Of a stretch of 64,000 bases of DNA, positions 49,937 through 59,347 are shown one piece after another; position 1 is the stretch's first letter, and every line of letters begins with the position of its first letter. Source of the DNA: VGJW01 sp035286125 (GTDB lineage: Bacteria; Cyanobacteriota; Sericytochromatia; S15B-MN24; VGJW01); contig JAYKIS010000075.1 in NCBI GenBank assembly GCA_035286125.1, positions 1 through 64,000 on the forward strand. The letters are read 5' to 3'. The translations under genes and the position numbers were made by a program. The notes beneath the pieces are model-generated. The model ran no database searches. It was not told the DNA's origin and was given only the letters and a program-made list of their open reading frames with translations.

Positions 49937-50896
49937 CTACCGAAGGCCGGAGAAGTCGTTCAGGGACCACGCGGAGATGACGCGCCCCGAGGGCCACAGG
50001 CCCAGCAGGTACCGCGATTGGCCCGAGGCGGTTCGGATGCGGGCAAGGAACCCGTCCTCCGCCTGCCACGAGCCCAGGGTCGCTCCGGGGCCGCCCAGCG
50101 CGAGGTCCACCTCGGGCAAGGCATCAAGCCTGCGTGTCTCGGGGTCGTAGGCGTGTAGGCCCCTGGCTGACTCGAGCAGCAGGCGACGGCCCGAGGGCGA
50201 GATACTGCATGACAGGATGGGCCCGAGGTCGCCGGTCCTGAGCGTGCGGACGCTGTCGTCCTGCAGGTCCGCGAGGGCGACTTCGCCCCGGACGTTGCGC
50301 AGCAGGACCTGTCGCAGCGTGGCGTCGGCCCACGCCTCGGCAAGGCCACCACCGGCCCTGGCCCATGCCGAGGCCGCCGGAAACCGACGGGTGCGGCCGC
50401 GAAGGGGCCATGTTCCGGACGAGGGTCTCGGCACCCGTTGCCAGAGGAAGAGCTGTTCAGGCCCGTGATAGAGGAGGCCGTCGCCCCGTGCCGCCACGGA
50501 TGGGGCGGACAGGTCGCGTCCGGGTTCGCCTTCAATCAGGATGTTGCGATCCGAGCGGGAGTCCCAGGCGACGATGCGGCCGTCCCTGTCGTGGAAGACC
50601 AGGTATTCGGGACCCGGGCCCAGCACGGGGTTGCCGATGCCGGTACCGGCGCCCGGAACCATGAACAACTCGGCCGTGCGCGGCATGGCGAGGAACAGGT
50701 TCGAGGCCGGGCCGGACACGAAGGGCAGGGTCGTGTCGAGGATACCCGGCGACGGAGTGGCAACCGGTTCGGCTGCGTGGCGGACATCCTTGCCGGGGCT
50801 GGACGGCCTCGGCTCAGGAGGCAGGCTCCCCGCCGGTCCGGTGCAGGCCACGAGGAGCAGGAGCCCCGGCAGCACAAGGGGACGAGCGCACGGCAT
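49937..50896 (-). CDS. Lipoprotein with WD40/TolB-like beta-propeller
   Basis: Lipoprotein of 319 residues with the lipobox LLVAC. The mature part shows repeating propeller strands (EYLVFHDRDGRIVAWDSRSD, CSISPSGRRLLLESARGLHAYDPETRRL), as in TolB-type proteins. It follows the pattern of several propeller lipoproteins in this window. ATG 50896 is chosen because it begins the hydrophobic signal; the longer frame adds a charged lead. It diverges from the oxygenase gene at 51027. Function unknown. Confidence 0.75.
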   Translation of the reverse strand: MPCARPLVLPGLLLLVACTGPAGSLPPEPRPSSPGKDVRHAAEPVATPSPGILDTTLPFVSGPASNLFLAMPRTAELFMVPGAGTGIGNPVLGPGPEYLVFHDRDGRIVAWDSRSDRNILIEGEPGRDLSAPSVAARGDGLLYHGPEQLFLWQRVPRPSSGTWPLRGRTRRFPAASAWARAGGGLAEAWADATLRQVLLRNVRGEVALADLQDDSVRTLRTGDLGPILSCSISPSGRRLLLESARGLHAYDPETRRLDALPEVDLALGGPGATLGSWQAEDGFLARIRTASGQSRYLLGLWPSGRVISAWSLNDFSGLR

Positions 50897-51026
50897 CACG
50901 GTCCATGGTCGGTCTTCGGGTGCAGGGGGTATCCGGTCGGACGGCCGACCTTCTTGGTCCGCTGGGATAGCCCCATGCCGGTCGGGGTACAATCGGGCGG
51001 TTTCAAGCTTGCCGGAGGCCCGCCTG

Positions 51027-51995
51027 ATGTCTGCTGTCGCTTCCTCGATTCCCGTGGTGCGCCTGGACGACTACCGCAGCGGAGATGCGGAGCGTCGCGG
51101 ACGCTTCGTTCGCGCGCTGGGCCAGGGCCTTGAGCACTACGGCTTCGTCACGCTGGACGGCCACGGCGTCGACCACGGCCTGATCCGCAAGGCCTATGGC
51201 CTTTTCGCGGCCTTCTTCGCCCTGCCCGAGGAGGTCAAGCTGGCCTATGCTGGTGTCGAGGGCGGCCAGCGCGGCTATACCCCCTACGGTCGGGAGCATG
51301 CCAAGGACAATCCCGTGGGTGACCTGAAGGAGTTCTGGCACGTGGGCCGGGACCTGCCCGGCGATCATCCCTACCATGGCCATTACCCGCCCAATGTCTG
51401 GCCCCGCGAGATTCCTGAACTTGAGGGCACGATGCGGGCCCTTTATGGCCAACTGGATGCCTGCGTGTCGTCCTTGCTCGAGGCCCTCGCCGACTACTTC
51501 GGCCTGTCCCGCCGCACGTTCGCCGACATGGTCGTCGATGGCAACTCGATCATGCGCGCCATTCACTACCCGCCCGTGACGGGGACGATTCCGCCGGGGG
51601 CCGTGCGTGCCGCAGCCCACGAGGACATCAATATCATCACCTTGCTTTGCGAGGCCACCTCGTCCGGCCTGGAGCTGCTGACCCGGGATGGGTCGTGGCT
51701 GCCTATCTCGGCGCTCGAGGGGCAGATCGTCGTCGACTCGGGGGACATGCTGCAGCGTGTCACGAACGGACGCATCCCGGCCACGACACACCGCGTGGTG
51801 AATCCGGATGACGGTCACCAGGGGGCCCGCTACTCGATGCCGTTCTTCGTGCACCCGTACAGCGCCTGCGACCTCTCGGTGCTCGATGCATTCGTCACGC
51901 CTGACCGACCTGCACGATGGGCCCCGATCACGGCCGATACCTACCTCAAGGAGAGGTTGCGGCAAATCGGCCTGATGCGGGGCCCCGTGATGTAG
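51027..51995 (+). CDS. Isopenicillin N synthase-like 2-oxoglutarate/Fe(II) oxygenase
   Basis: Oxygenase of 322 residues. The N-terminal DIOX_N region (IPVVRLDDYRSGD, EHYGFVTLDGHGVD) and the C-terminal jelly roll are both present. Iron ligands are His and Asp in AAHEDINIITLL and His in TTHRVVNP; the 2-oxoglutarate-binding Arg is in RYSMPFF. GGAGG lies eight bases before ATG 51027, and TACAAT at 50988-50993 is a possible -10 box. Members act on many small molecules, so the substrate cannot be named. Confidence 0.9.
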   Translation: MSAVASSIPVVRLDDYRSGDAERRGRFVRALGQGLEHYGFVTLDGHGVDHGLIRKAYGLFAAFFALPEEVKLAYAGVEGGQRGYTPYGREHAKDNPVGDLKEFWHVGRDLPGDHPYHGHYPPNVWPREIPELEGTMRALYGQLDACVSSLLEALADYFGLSRRTFADMVVDGNSIMRAIHYPPVTGTIPPGAVRAAAHEDINIITLLCEATSSGLELLTRDGSWLPISALEGQIVVDSGDMLQRVTNGRIPATTHRVVNPDDGHQGARYSMPFFVHPYSACDLSVLDAFVTPDRPARWAPITADTYLKERLRQIGLMRGPVM

Positions 51996-52004
51996 CCTGA
52001 GGTC

Positions 52005-52385
52005 CTAGTCGACCGGGGTGCCTGCCGCGGCCCAAGCCTTGAGCATGGCAATCTGGTCCGGGCTGATGGAGCCGGGCTTGCGGGGCGGCATGCGGCCACT
52101 CTCGATGGCGCTGACGATGCGGTCGATGTTGCCGCTGATCGCCTCGGTTCGTGGTGTGCCGTCCTTCTCGAACATGGGCAGCGGCGCGAAGAGCCGGCCG
52201 GCGTTGTGGCAGGAGGCGCAGTTGTTCTTGAGCAGGGGCAGGATGTCCTTCTGGAAGGAGGGTGCCGCCTGGCGGGCGCGCAGCGTGCTGGAGGTCACAG
52301 GGCGCATGCCGGGCTGGGCACCGCAGCCGGCAAGGATCGCGGGCAGGGCCACCAGGGCGCTCAGGGCGCAAGACTTGAAAAGCAT
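52005..52385 (-). CDS. Monoheme cytochrome c lipoprotein
   Basis: Lipoprotein of 126 residues with the lipobox LAGC and one heme motif, CASCH. The likely distal Met is in SGRMPP, and LLKNNCASCHNAGRLFAPLP is typical of small class I cytochromes. GGAGAA lies before ATG 52385. It converges with the oxygenase gene. It is probably an electron carrier facing the periplasm; its partner is not identified. Confidence 0.85.
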   Translation of the reverse strand: MLFKSCALSALVALPAILAGCGAQPGMRPVTSSTLRARQAAPSFQKDILPLLKNNCASCHNAGRLFAPLPMFEKDGTPRTEAISGNIDRIVSAIESGRMPPRKPGSISPDQIAMLKAWAAAGTPVD

Positions 52386-52442
52386 CAATGTTCTCCGGAA
52401 AAGGTCGCGAGGACAGGAAAACCCTACCAAGTCTTTTGGGCG

Positions 52443-53558
52443 TTAATAAACGTTTTGTTTAGAAATTGTTTTGCTTTTGTATTTCGGGGGCTGGTCGAGG
52501 CCGACTTCGGCCACCAGTTGCCCGCCCTCGAGCCTGACCCGGGACAGGGGCCACATCGGGTCGGAGAGCGCCGCGACGGGCATGCGGATGCCGTCCTTCG
52601 CGATTTCCGCCGGAATGCCCTTGGCGCGAATCTGGTTCCGGATGGCCTCCCAGAGGGCCTTGACCGGGACGTCCGGCGTCAGGACCAGGTGACGGCCGGT
52701 GGCGCGGGCCGTGAGGCCCAGAGGGACCCGGGCTTCGCGGGCCCCTGGCAGCAGGGGACCGAGGATCGCGCCCAGGCCCGGCAGCAGGGTGCCTTCGAGA
52801 CGCCAGTGGTCCGGACCCGGCACCACGCGGTCCAGTTGGGCAAACCCGTCGAGGCGACGCGCCAGCAGGTCGCCGACGAAGGCAGGGTCCAGCCGCACTT
52901 GGGCCTGGCGGTCGCCCTGCACGGCCGGAGTCGTGCCAGGTGTTGCCACGATCAGCCGGTCAGGTCCATCGGCGCGAATTTCGGGTTCGCCATCGAAGCC
53001 GATGCCCGGCAGGACGGCTGAAAGGGGCATCTCGAAGGCCTTGCCCACGGGGTCCCAGGCCACAGGATGGCCCTGGGCGGCTGTCTCACGGGCGGCCTTG
53101 GCCATCATCCAGTTGTCGAGCCAGCGTGGTCCCGGATGCTTGAAGTCGGTCACGACGATGCGCAGGGTCTGGCCACGGAAGGTCGGACGCCCATCAAGGC
53201 GAAAGGGGATCCGGACCAGGCCCCCCAGCATTCGGTAATGGCCGGAGAGGGCAAAGGACTTGCCGTCCGGCGCGAATTGGACGTTCGTCTCCTCGAGGCC
53301 GCGCTGGGCGCGCAGCATCTGGTTGAGCGCCCGTTCGACCAGGGCGCGCGACAGCTCGACGCCCCCGCCGATGCGCACGCTTCCGGGGCCGGCCGTCCGC
53401 ACTGTCAGGTCGGCATCGCGAATGATGGCCTTCCAATCGGGGCCTGACGGCTTCAGTACGGGCGGCTTCAGGGGGGCGCGCCGCGGCTTGCCCTCGGCGC
53501 GCCGTGGCAGAGGAGAAGCAAGGAACTGCGACAGGTCACGGACGAGGGGTCGGGGCAT
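52443..53558 (-). CDS. Hypothetical protein, possible lipid-binding fold
   Basis: Protein of 371 residues without a clear signal peptide. A basic Pro-rich N-terminus of about 40 residues precedes two regions with the same pattern of an ALVERALNQMLR-type helix followed by beta strands, and an internal repeat seems likely. The layout recalls DUF2993/LmeA-like or TULIP-like lipid-binding proteins, but the match is by eye only. The C-terminus is Lys-rich. The gene is 57 bases from the cytochrome gene on the same strand. Confidence 0.65.
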   Translation of the reverse strand: MPRPLVRDLSQFLASPLPRRAEGKPRRAPLKPPVLKPSGPDWKAIIRDADLTVRTAGPGSVRIGGGVELSRALVERALNQMLRAQRGLEETNVQFAPDGKSFALSGHYRMLGGLVRIPFRLDGRPTFRGQTLRIVVTDFKHPGPRWLDNWMMAKAARETAAQGHPVAWDPVGKAFEMPLSAVLPGIGFDGEPEIRADGPDRLIVATPGTTPAVQGDRQAQVRLDPAFVGDLLARRLDGFAQLDRVVPGPDHWRLEGTLLPGLGAILGPLLPGAREARVPLGLTARATGRHLVLTPDVPVKALWEAIRNQIRAKGIPAEIAKDGIRMPVAALSDPMWPLSRVRLEGGQLVAEVGLDQPPKYKSKTISKQNVY

Positions 53559-53629
53559 GCTGCAGGCCTTGTCGGCACCAGCGGTCGGATGCCGGCTTAC
53601 CTCGGGGTTGTCTCCCGGCGCAGTTTTGT

Positions 53630-54193
53630 TTAAGGCTTGCGCGGGGCAGGCTCCTTGAGCCGGCTCATGAATTGCTTGCGGAACTTGGCGACCTTGGGGG
53701 CGATGACGGCCACGCAGTAGGGCTGGGCGGGGTTCCGGGCCATGTAGTCCTGATGGTAGGCCTCGGCAGGATAGAAGGTGTCCAGGGGCTTGATCTCGGT
53801 CACGATCGGGTCGGGCCAGATCCGGGCGGCCCGGATGGAGGCCATGACCTCACGGGCGATGCGCTCCTGGGCCGCATCGTGCGTCAGGATAATCGACCGG
53901 TACTGGGTGCCGGTATCCGCACCCTGACGGTTCAGGGTGGTCGGGTCATGGACCGTGAAGAAGACCTCGAGCAGGTCCCGGTAGGAAATCCGGGCAGGGT
54001 CGAAGTCGATGCGAACAACCTCGGCGTGCCCCGTCCTGCCGGAGCAGACCGCCTGGTAGCCCGGATCGGGCACGTGGCCCCCGGCGTAACCCGAAATGAC
54101 GGTGCGGACACCCTTGAGGTCCCTGTAGATGGCGTCCAGGCACCAGAAACAGCCACCACCCAGCGTCGCGGAGGCCAGCAGGATGCCCGTCAT
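53630..54193 (-). CDS. msrA: Peptide methionine sulfoxide reductase MsrA
   Basis: MsrA reduces the S form of methionine sulfoxide in proteins and free amino acids. The catalytic motif GGGCFWC lies near residue 15, and GYAGGH, YRSIILTH and AYHQDYM are all family-typical. The length of 187 residues fits. ATG 54193 is chosen over 54277 because AGGAAAGG precedes it and the family N-terminus begins there. No recycling Cys pair is evident at the C-terminus. Confidence 0.95.
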   Translation of the reverse strand: MTGILLASATLGGGCFWCLDAIYRDLKGVRTVISGYAGGHVPDPGYQAVCSGRTGHAEVVRIDFDPARISYRDLLEVFFTVHDPTTLNRQGADTGTQYRSIILTHDAAQERIAREVMASIRAARIWPDPIVTEIKPLDTFYPAEAYHQDYMARNPAQPYCVAVIAPKVAKFRKQFMSRLKEPAPRKP

Positions 54194-54311
54194 GGAATCG
54201 AAACCTTTCCTGAATATGCCGGAAAGCCAGTCGCTGCGTGCCTTGCCGGGGGGCGGGCAACCCGGGCTCACGAACACGTCGGCTTCGACAGGGTATCATG
54301 GGTCCCGTCCC

Positions 54312-54392
54312 GGGGGTGTGGCGGAATGGCAGACGCATCCGACTCAAAATCGGACGCCGAAAGGCGTGTGGGTTCGACTCCCACCACCCCCA
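54312..54392 (+). tRNA. tRNA-Leu (anticodon CAA)
   Basis: The acceptor stem GGGGGTG pairs with CACCCCC, followed by discriminator A. The anticodon loop CTCAAAA gives CAA, reading UUG. The variable arm CGCC-GAAA-GGCG marks a class II tRNA, and the T-arm is GTGGG-TTCGACT-CCCAC. The CCA end is not encoded. Confidence 0.95.
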
Positions 54393-54400
54393 CTCGAACA

Positions 54401-55234
54401 TTGGTCCGCTGGACGCCGCCCGGTCTCAGGTTGGCACGGCTGGCAAATCGCCTGCTCGGCCGCAGGTTTCCCGCTCTGGCGGCCCGCGTGGCGCGACGTG
54501 GCTTCCTCGTGCCACGCCGCTTGCCCGCCCGTGAATGGGAGCTGTCGGGCATGGGTACGGGGCAGCCCCATCGTTTCCTTCCGGGGCTTGCCGGCTTGCA
54601 TTGGCCCGCCCAGGGCCCTCGCGTCGTGTGCATTCATGGCTGGGAGGGCCGCGCGAGCCATTTCGTGGCCATTGCCGAACGCCTCGCCGATCGGGGTTTC
54701 GAGGTCTTCGCGATCGATGGTCCTGCCCATGGTCGTTCCGCAGGACGGGTCGCGCATCCCGTCGCCTTTGCCGAGGCCTTGCTGGCGGTCGATGCGGTGC
54801 ACGGGCCTTTCCATGCGGCCATCGGTCACTCGATGGGCGTGTCGGCGATGCTCTATGCACGCACCCTGGGCCTGCGGACCGACCGCCTGGTCTGCCTTGC
54901 CGGGCCGTTGCGCGCCAGCGCGGTCCTCGAGCGTTTCATGGACATGATGGGCCTCGAGCCACCCACGCGGGAGCGCTTCGTGGCACTCGTCGAGCGCCTG
55001 GTGCGCCAGCCGTCGTCCCTTCTCGAGCTGGATCGCCTGGCGCCCCATCTGGGCGTGCCTGGCCTCATCGTCCACGGCACGGCCGATCCGGACGTGCCGT
55101 GGACGGATTCGGAAGCGTTGGCCGCAGCCTGGCCCGAGTCTGACCTGATGTTGCTCGAGGGCTTCGGCCATCGGCGCATCCTGCGTGAGAAGGCGGTGCT
55201 GGACCGTATCGAGGCCTTCCTCGAGATCGCCTGA
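54401..55234 (+). CDS. Alpha/beta hydrolase
   Basis: Hydrolase of 277 residues. VVCIHGWEGRASHF is the oxyanion region, GHSMGVS the nucleophile elbow with Ser, and VHGTADPDVPW and GFGHRRI carry the Asp and His, so the triad is complete. The start is uncertain: TTG 54401 lies only eight bases after the tRNA and has no ribosome site; GTG 54488 is an alternative. The gene ends ten bases before the WYL-like regulator. Confidence 0.85.
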   Translation: MVRWTPPGLRLARLANRLLGRRFPALAARVARRGFLVPRRLPAREWELSGMGTGQPHRFLPGLAGLHWPAQGPRVVCIHGWEGRASHFVAIAERLADRGFEVFAIDGPAHGRSAGRVAHPVAFAEALLAVDAVHGPFHAAIGHSMGVSAMLYARTLGLRTDRLVCLAGPLRASAVLERFMDMMGLEPPTRERFVALVERLVRQPSSLLELDRLAPHLGVPGLIVHGTADPDVPWTDSEALAAAWPESDLMLLEGFGHRRILREKAVLDRIEAFLEIA

Positions 55235-55244
55235 AGGAGATGCC

Positions 55245-56291
55245 ATGGCCCGGACGCCCAAGAAGACCAGCCGTCTCTGGCGCTTGTTCGACATCGTGCA
55301 GTTGCTCCTCGTGAAGCCGCGTCTGCGGGCAGAGTTGCAGCGGGCCCTCGAAGCCTCCGGTCACGACGTTTCTGCGACCACGCTCAGCGAGGATCTGGCC
55401 GAACTGGCTGATGCGGGCTGGGTAGAAACGCCGGGTAGCGGATCGCGGGAGAGGGTGTACAGGCTCAACCCGAAGTCTGTCCCGCTACTCCTGCCTGCCG
55501 AGGACGCCCTCTTCCTTCGCCAGGCCCTCCAGATTGCCGGTCCGGCCGCGAATGTTCTCACGAAGCGCCTTAAGGAAGTGCTGGGGCGCGTGCCGAAGTC
55601 GGTCGTCAAGCACCGAAAGGCCCGGGTCTGGCGCCCTCATGATCCGCGCCTGACCAAGGAGACGGATCCGGCCATCCTGATTTGCCTGATGGAGCCCTTG
55701 GCCAAGCGGTACCAGTTCTCGTTCCTGTATGCGTCCAAGGTCCGGGGGGAGCGCCTCTGGTACAAGGCCGTCGCGGCGCGGTTCACCAATGTCGACGGTC
55801 CCCTGTGCATCCTGGCCTATGTGCCTGATGACCCGACACGGGATCCCGAGGGCCTCAAGCCCGTGAAGCGAAGGGGCGACGCTGTGGTGCGCGAGTTCCG
55901 CGTCGACTTCATCGCGGATGTCCGGGTCATCTCCCCGTCCCTTCCCGTCGCCATGGAGTGGGACAAGCTGGAGACGTGCAGGTTCCTGTACCTCGTCACG
56001 GAAGCGTTCCTGAAGCGTTGGCAGCCGCCCGAAGGACATGTCGTGCTGGACCCGGCTTCGGTCGGCGGTCTCGTTTGTCCGCCGGCTTGCAAGGTCTTCC
56101 TGGGAGAGAGCGTGTCGGCCTTCCGGGCTGTTCGCTGGCTCGTCGAAAAGGGTGGCCAGGTCTGGGTTCCGGATCTGCCGGCGGGCAGCTTTCCGAGGGC
56201 GCCCGAGACGGGCCGGGTCCGGGAGGACCTGTTGCGGCATCTCGCGGACATCTCAGCCCGATACGGCACCGTAGTGCCGGAAAATTCCTGA
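55245..56291 (+). CDS. WYL-like transcriptional regulator
   Basis: Protein of 348 residues. The N-terminal 70 residues form a winged helix (TSRLWRLFDIVQLLLVKPRL, TTLSEDLAELADAGWVET). A middle region near residues 145-215 has the WYL-domain pattern (PLAKRYQFSFLYASKVRGE, FTNVDGPLCILAYVP), and a C-terminal domain follows. WYL proteins often sense nucleic acids or nucleotides and control defence or repair genes. AAGGAG precedes ATG 55245. The AAA ATPase gene follows after 66 bases, so it may be the target. Confidence 0.75.
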   Translation: MARTPKKTSRLWRLFDIVQLLLVKPRLRAELQRALEASGHDVSATTLSEDLAELADAGWVETPGSGSRERVYRLNPKSVPLLLPAEDALFLRQALQIAGPAANVLTKRLKEVLGRVPKSVVKHRKARVWRPHDPRLTKETDPAILICLMEPLAKRYQFSFLYASKVRGERLWYKAVAARFTNVDGPLCILAYVPDDPTRDPEGLKPVKRRGDAVVREFRVDFIADVRVISPSLPVAMEWDKLETCRFLYLVTEAFLKRWQPPEGHVVLDPASVGGLVCPPACKVFLGESVSAFRAVRWLVEKGGQVWVPDLPAGSFPRAPETGRVREDLLRHLADISARYGTVVPENS

Positions 56292-56357
56292 AAAGTCGGA
56301 GTTCCGACCCCCCTCAGGCGGCCATGCTTGAGGATGGCTTGTGCCATTGGAGGTCCG

Positions 56358-58313
56358 ATGTCCGATTCGTCGTCACTGGGTGGCTCCCCCAAGGGGGATG
56401 CGCCCTCCGGGTCCTGGTTGGCCTTGCTTGCCGCACGTGTGCGTCTCGAGATCCAGGCCATCGGTATCCGGAGGGATCTGCGGCGTCAGGCGGAAGCGGC
56501 CTCTCTCGGGGGGGATTTGCTGTCGGGGCTGGCAGCAGAGGCCCTGCAGTCCCGACTTGCTGCGCTGGAAGCCGAGCGTGACAGGCTCGCGCGGCGCCTG
56601 CCCCCGCTGGACCGATTCGAGCATCTGCTCCTGCGCCTGGGGCCGGGGGCCGATATCCGTCGCCTTCTGGAAGTCATCCTGGCTTGGGAGGTCATCGAGG
56701 ACCGCAGTCTGGCGCTTGCTTGCCTCGCCCCTGCCCGGCACCGCAGTCGTGCCGCCCACCTGACGGCCGAACACCTCGTGACATGGCTGGAGCGTGGCGA
56801 GGCTCCGAGCGGTCGCCACGGGGGGCTGTTGCACCCCAGTCATCCTCTCTGGACATCCGGTGTGCTCGATCAGGGGCGTGGCGGCATCAGGATGCCCGTC
56901 GGCGTCCGGTCGTGGCTGCTGGGCGGCCCTTGTCCCGGCCTGCGGGTCACGCTACCGTCCGGACGAACCGGCTCGGGTCACGTACGGGGCATCGTCGCCG
57001 CGCTGCGCGAGGCGCTCGCGGAGAGCGGCCACGTTGTACCGGTCGTCCATGTACGGGGTTTGACGGAATCCCGCGTGACGATGCTGGTGCGTCAGGCCCT
57101 GCCAGGACGGGCCCTCGCCACCTGCCGTGTCACCGAGGCAACGTCACAGCTCGTGGTCGGGGTGGCGGACACCGTGCGAGAAGCCTGGCTGCACGAAGCT
57201 CCCCTGCTCGTGCAGTTGATGGTTCCGCTGGCCGGCAGCGGGGAACGCCACGTGACGCAGGCCGTCCTTCGCTTCCAGATTGAGGCGCGGCGCCTGGGGG
57301 TCCCGTTGGTCTTCGCCACCCTGAACGATGAGCGCCCCTTCCTGCCGTTGCTGCCCCATGCGGCGGTCGTGGCGCCACCCAGCCGGGCCGAGCGCGCCAG
57401 AGCGGGGTCATCCTGGCCCGAACAGCGTCCGGTACGGCCCGGGGCCCATACTTCGCGTCCACGCGAGGAAGCAAGGCCAGGCAGCGTGACGCGCTCCCCC
57501 TCCCGCAGAAGACGCCCACCCGAGACCCTGCCTGAGGGTCCCGGCCTGGATGCCCTGGTCCTGCCGCAGGACCTGCGCGACAGGGTCGACGAGCTCTGCT
57601 TTGCGGCGCGCAACGGCAGCGACAGGCTCTCTGCCGTCAGGCTCGGTCCTGCGCCTTGGGGCAAGGCTGTCGTGGCCTTGTTCGCAGGGCCGCCTGGGAC
57701 GGGCAAGACCTTGCTGGCTGCCGCTCTGGCACATCACCTCGGGCGTCCCCTGATCAGCCGGACGCTTGGTCAATTGCTCGACAAGTACGTCGGCGAAACC
57801 GAAAAACAGGTCGAGGCCTTGTTTCTCGAGGCACGCGAGCGCAACGCGGTGCTCTTCCTGGACGAGGTCGACGCCATGCTTGCGGCACGTGGCGGTCACG
57901 CCCTGCAGCGTCATGACGACCGCCTCGTCAATCATCTCCTTGTCCTGATCGAGGCCCATGAGGGCTTGGTCCTTATGGCGACCAACCGGGCCGACATCCT
58001 TGACGAGGCTGTCCGGCGGCGCGTCATGTTCGAGCTTGTCTTCCGGGACCCCGGGCCGGAGGAGGTCGAGGCGCTCTGGCGCCTGCACCTCGCGCATCCC
58101 GACCTGCCTTTGGCTCAGGACCTGGACCTGGGTGTCCTCGCAAGGCGCTATCCGCTTCGGGGCGGCTACATCCTGCAGGCGTGCCGCAAGGCGGCCCTCA
58201 AGGCCGTGATGCGGGGCCAGGCAATCGACCAGACCATGCTCGAACAGTTGGCTGCGGACGAGATGCGTCGCGCCTCAGGTGGAGCCGGACACGCCATCGG
58301 CTTCGGCCGGTAG
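56358..58313 (+). CDS. Two-part AAA ATPase
   Basis: Protein of 651 residues. The N-terminal 360 residues hold a helical region and a degenerate ATPase-like domain (LRVTLPSGRTGSGHVRGIVA), then an Arg/Pro-rich linker. The C-terminal part is an intact classical AAA module: Walker A GPPGTGKT near residue 448, Walker B VLFLDEVDAM, sensor LMATNRADILD, and a RRRVMFE arginine-finger region. GGAGG lies before ATG 56358. The arrangement of degenerate and active ATPase halves resembles AAA proteins found with contractile injection systems, but no such genes are here. Confidence 0.85.
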   Translation: MSDSSSLGGSPKGDAPSGSWLALLAARVRLEIQAIGIRRDLRRQAEAASLGGDLLSGLAAEALQSRLAALEAERDRLARRLPPLDRFEHLLLRLGPGADIRRLLEVILAWEVIEDRSLALACLAPARHRSRAAHLTAEHLVTWLERGEAPSGRHGGLLHPSHPLWTSGVLDQGRGGIRMPVGVRSWLLGGPCPGLRVTLPSGRTGSGHVRGIVAALREALAESGHVVPVVHVRGLTESRVTMLVRQALPGRALATCRVTEATSQLVVGVADTVREAWLHEAPLLVQLMVPLAGSGERHVTQAVLRFQIEARRLGVPLVFATLNDERPFLPLLPHAAVVAPPSRAERARAGSSWPEQRPVRPGAHTSRPREEARPGSVTRSPSRRRRPPETLPEGPGLDALVLPQDLRDRVDELCFAARNGSDRLSAVRLGPAPWGKAVVALFAGPPGTGKTLLAAALAHHLGRPLISRTLGQLLDKYVGETEKQVEALFLEARERNAVLFLDEVDAMLAARGGHALQRHDDRLVNHLLVLIEAHEGLVLMATNRADILDEAVRRRVMFELVFRDPGPEEVEALWRLHLAHPDLPLAQDLDLGVLARRYPLRGGYILQACRKAALKAVMRGQAIDQTMLEQLAADEMRRASGGAGHAIGFGR

Positions 58314-58320
58314 GCCCTCT

Positions 58321-59208
58321 TCAGGGGAGTGCTGCAGCCCGACGAGCCGAGGCGTAGGCACCCTTGAGGTGGCTGCGGCTGACGTGGGTGTAGAGCTGGG
58401 TCGTCGAGATGTCGGCGTGGCCCAGCATCTCCTGGACCGAGCGCAGGTCGGCACCATTTTCAAGCAGGTGCGTGGCGAAGCTGTGCCGTAGCGTGTGCGG
58501 CGTGACTTCCCGGTCGATACCGGCGGTCTTGGCTGCGTCCTTGACGACGACCCAGATGGCCTGGCGGGTCAGGCGGCGGCCGGCATAGTTGAGAAACAGG
58601 GCCTGCTCCGTCGGCCGCACGCGAAGACGCATGCGAATCCTGGACAGATAGGTTTCCAAGGCCTGGACCGCCGTCTGGGACAGGGGCACCACGCGCTCGC
58701 GCGAGCCTTTGCCGGTGCAGCGCAACATGCCGGAACCCAGATTGACATCCGTCAGGTTCAGGGAAATCAGTTCCGTGACCCGCAACCCTCCGGCATAGAG
58801 CAACTCGAGAATTGCGCGGTCCCGCAGGTCACGCTGGTATTCAATCAGCCGGACGACCTCCTGCCGGTCGAGGACCCGGGGCAGTTCGCGGGGCAGCTTG
58901 GGACGCTCGATATCGGCCGTGGGGTCCCGATCGATCTCGCCTTCCCGCAACAGCCACTGGAAGAAGGTCTTGAGCGCCGCAAGCTTGCGCGCGATGCTGC
59001 TGGCGGCGAGGTTTTTCTCGCGCAGGTGGCGGACAAAGGCGGTGACCGTCAGGCGGTGCACCTGGCGGATGTCCTGCGTGCCGAGGCTGGCAAGGAAGTC
59101 CCTCAGTTGCGTCAGGTCGCCATGATAGGCCGCCAGGGTGTGCTCGGAGAGACCTCGCTCGCTGCGCAGGTGGTCGAGGAAAGTGACCAGTTGTTCGTCG
59201 AGGTTCAT
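58321..59208 (-). CDS. xerD: Tyrosine recombinase XerD/XerC
   Basis: Recombinase of 295 residues for chromosome-dimer resolution. The SAM-like N-terminal DNA-binding domain (FLDHLRSERGLSEHTLAAYHGDL) and the catalytic residues Arg in GGLRVTE, His and Arg in HTLRHSFATHL, and the nucleophile Tyr in TQLYTHV are all in place. ATG 59208 follows GGAG. Whether it is XerC, XerD or a single-recombinase XerA cannot be settled here; no phage or integron genes are near, which favours the housekeeping role. Confidence 0.9.
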   Translation of the reverse strand: MNLDEQLVTFLDHLRSERGLSEHTLAAYHGDLTQLRDFLASLGTQDIRQVHRLTVTAFVRHLREKNLAASSIARKLAALKTFFQWLLREGEIDRDPTADIERPKLPRELPRVLDRQEVVRLIEYQRDLRDRAILELLYAGGLRVTELISLNLTDVNLGSGMLRCTGKGSRERVVPLSQTAVQALETYLSRIRMRLRVRPTEQALFLNYAGRRLTRQAIWVVVKDAAKTAGIDREVTPHTLRHSFATHLLENGADLRSVQEMLGHADISTTQLYTHVSRSHLKGAYASARRAAALP

Positions 59209-59289
59209 GCCGTTGCTCCGCAGGGCGCGGGCCCACCCGGGCCCCCATGACCTCCGATTCGGCCGAGACGCGGTTTTCTTGAGTCTAAA

Positions 59290-59301
59290 GGCTGCTACAA
59301 T
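59290..59301 (+). promoter_or_regulatory. Extended -10 promoter box before flhB
   Basis: TGC-TACAAT (TACAAT at 59296-59301) is a good extended -10 element. The matching -35 position is weak. It lies about 46 bases before the flhB start, between it and divergent xerD. Confidence 0.45.
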
Positions 59302-59347
59302 CCGGCTCGGGTGACCGCCATCACGCTTGCCGGCACGCCGGAAGGGG

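Noticed and set aside
53504..54400. Continuous frame running through msrA (opposite strand) and the tRNA into the hydrolase gene
   Set aside because: It crosses a structured tRNA-Leu and the opposite strand of msrA; the hydrolase starts after the tRNA.
58321..59208. Phage or integron integrase
   Set aside because: Length, motifs and lack of nearby attachment repeats or mobile genes fit a Xer recombinase.
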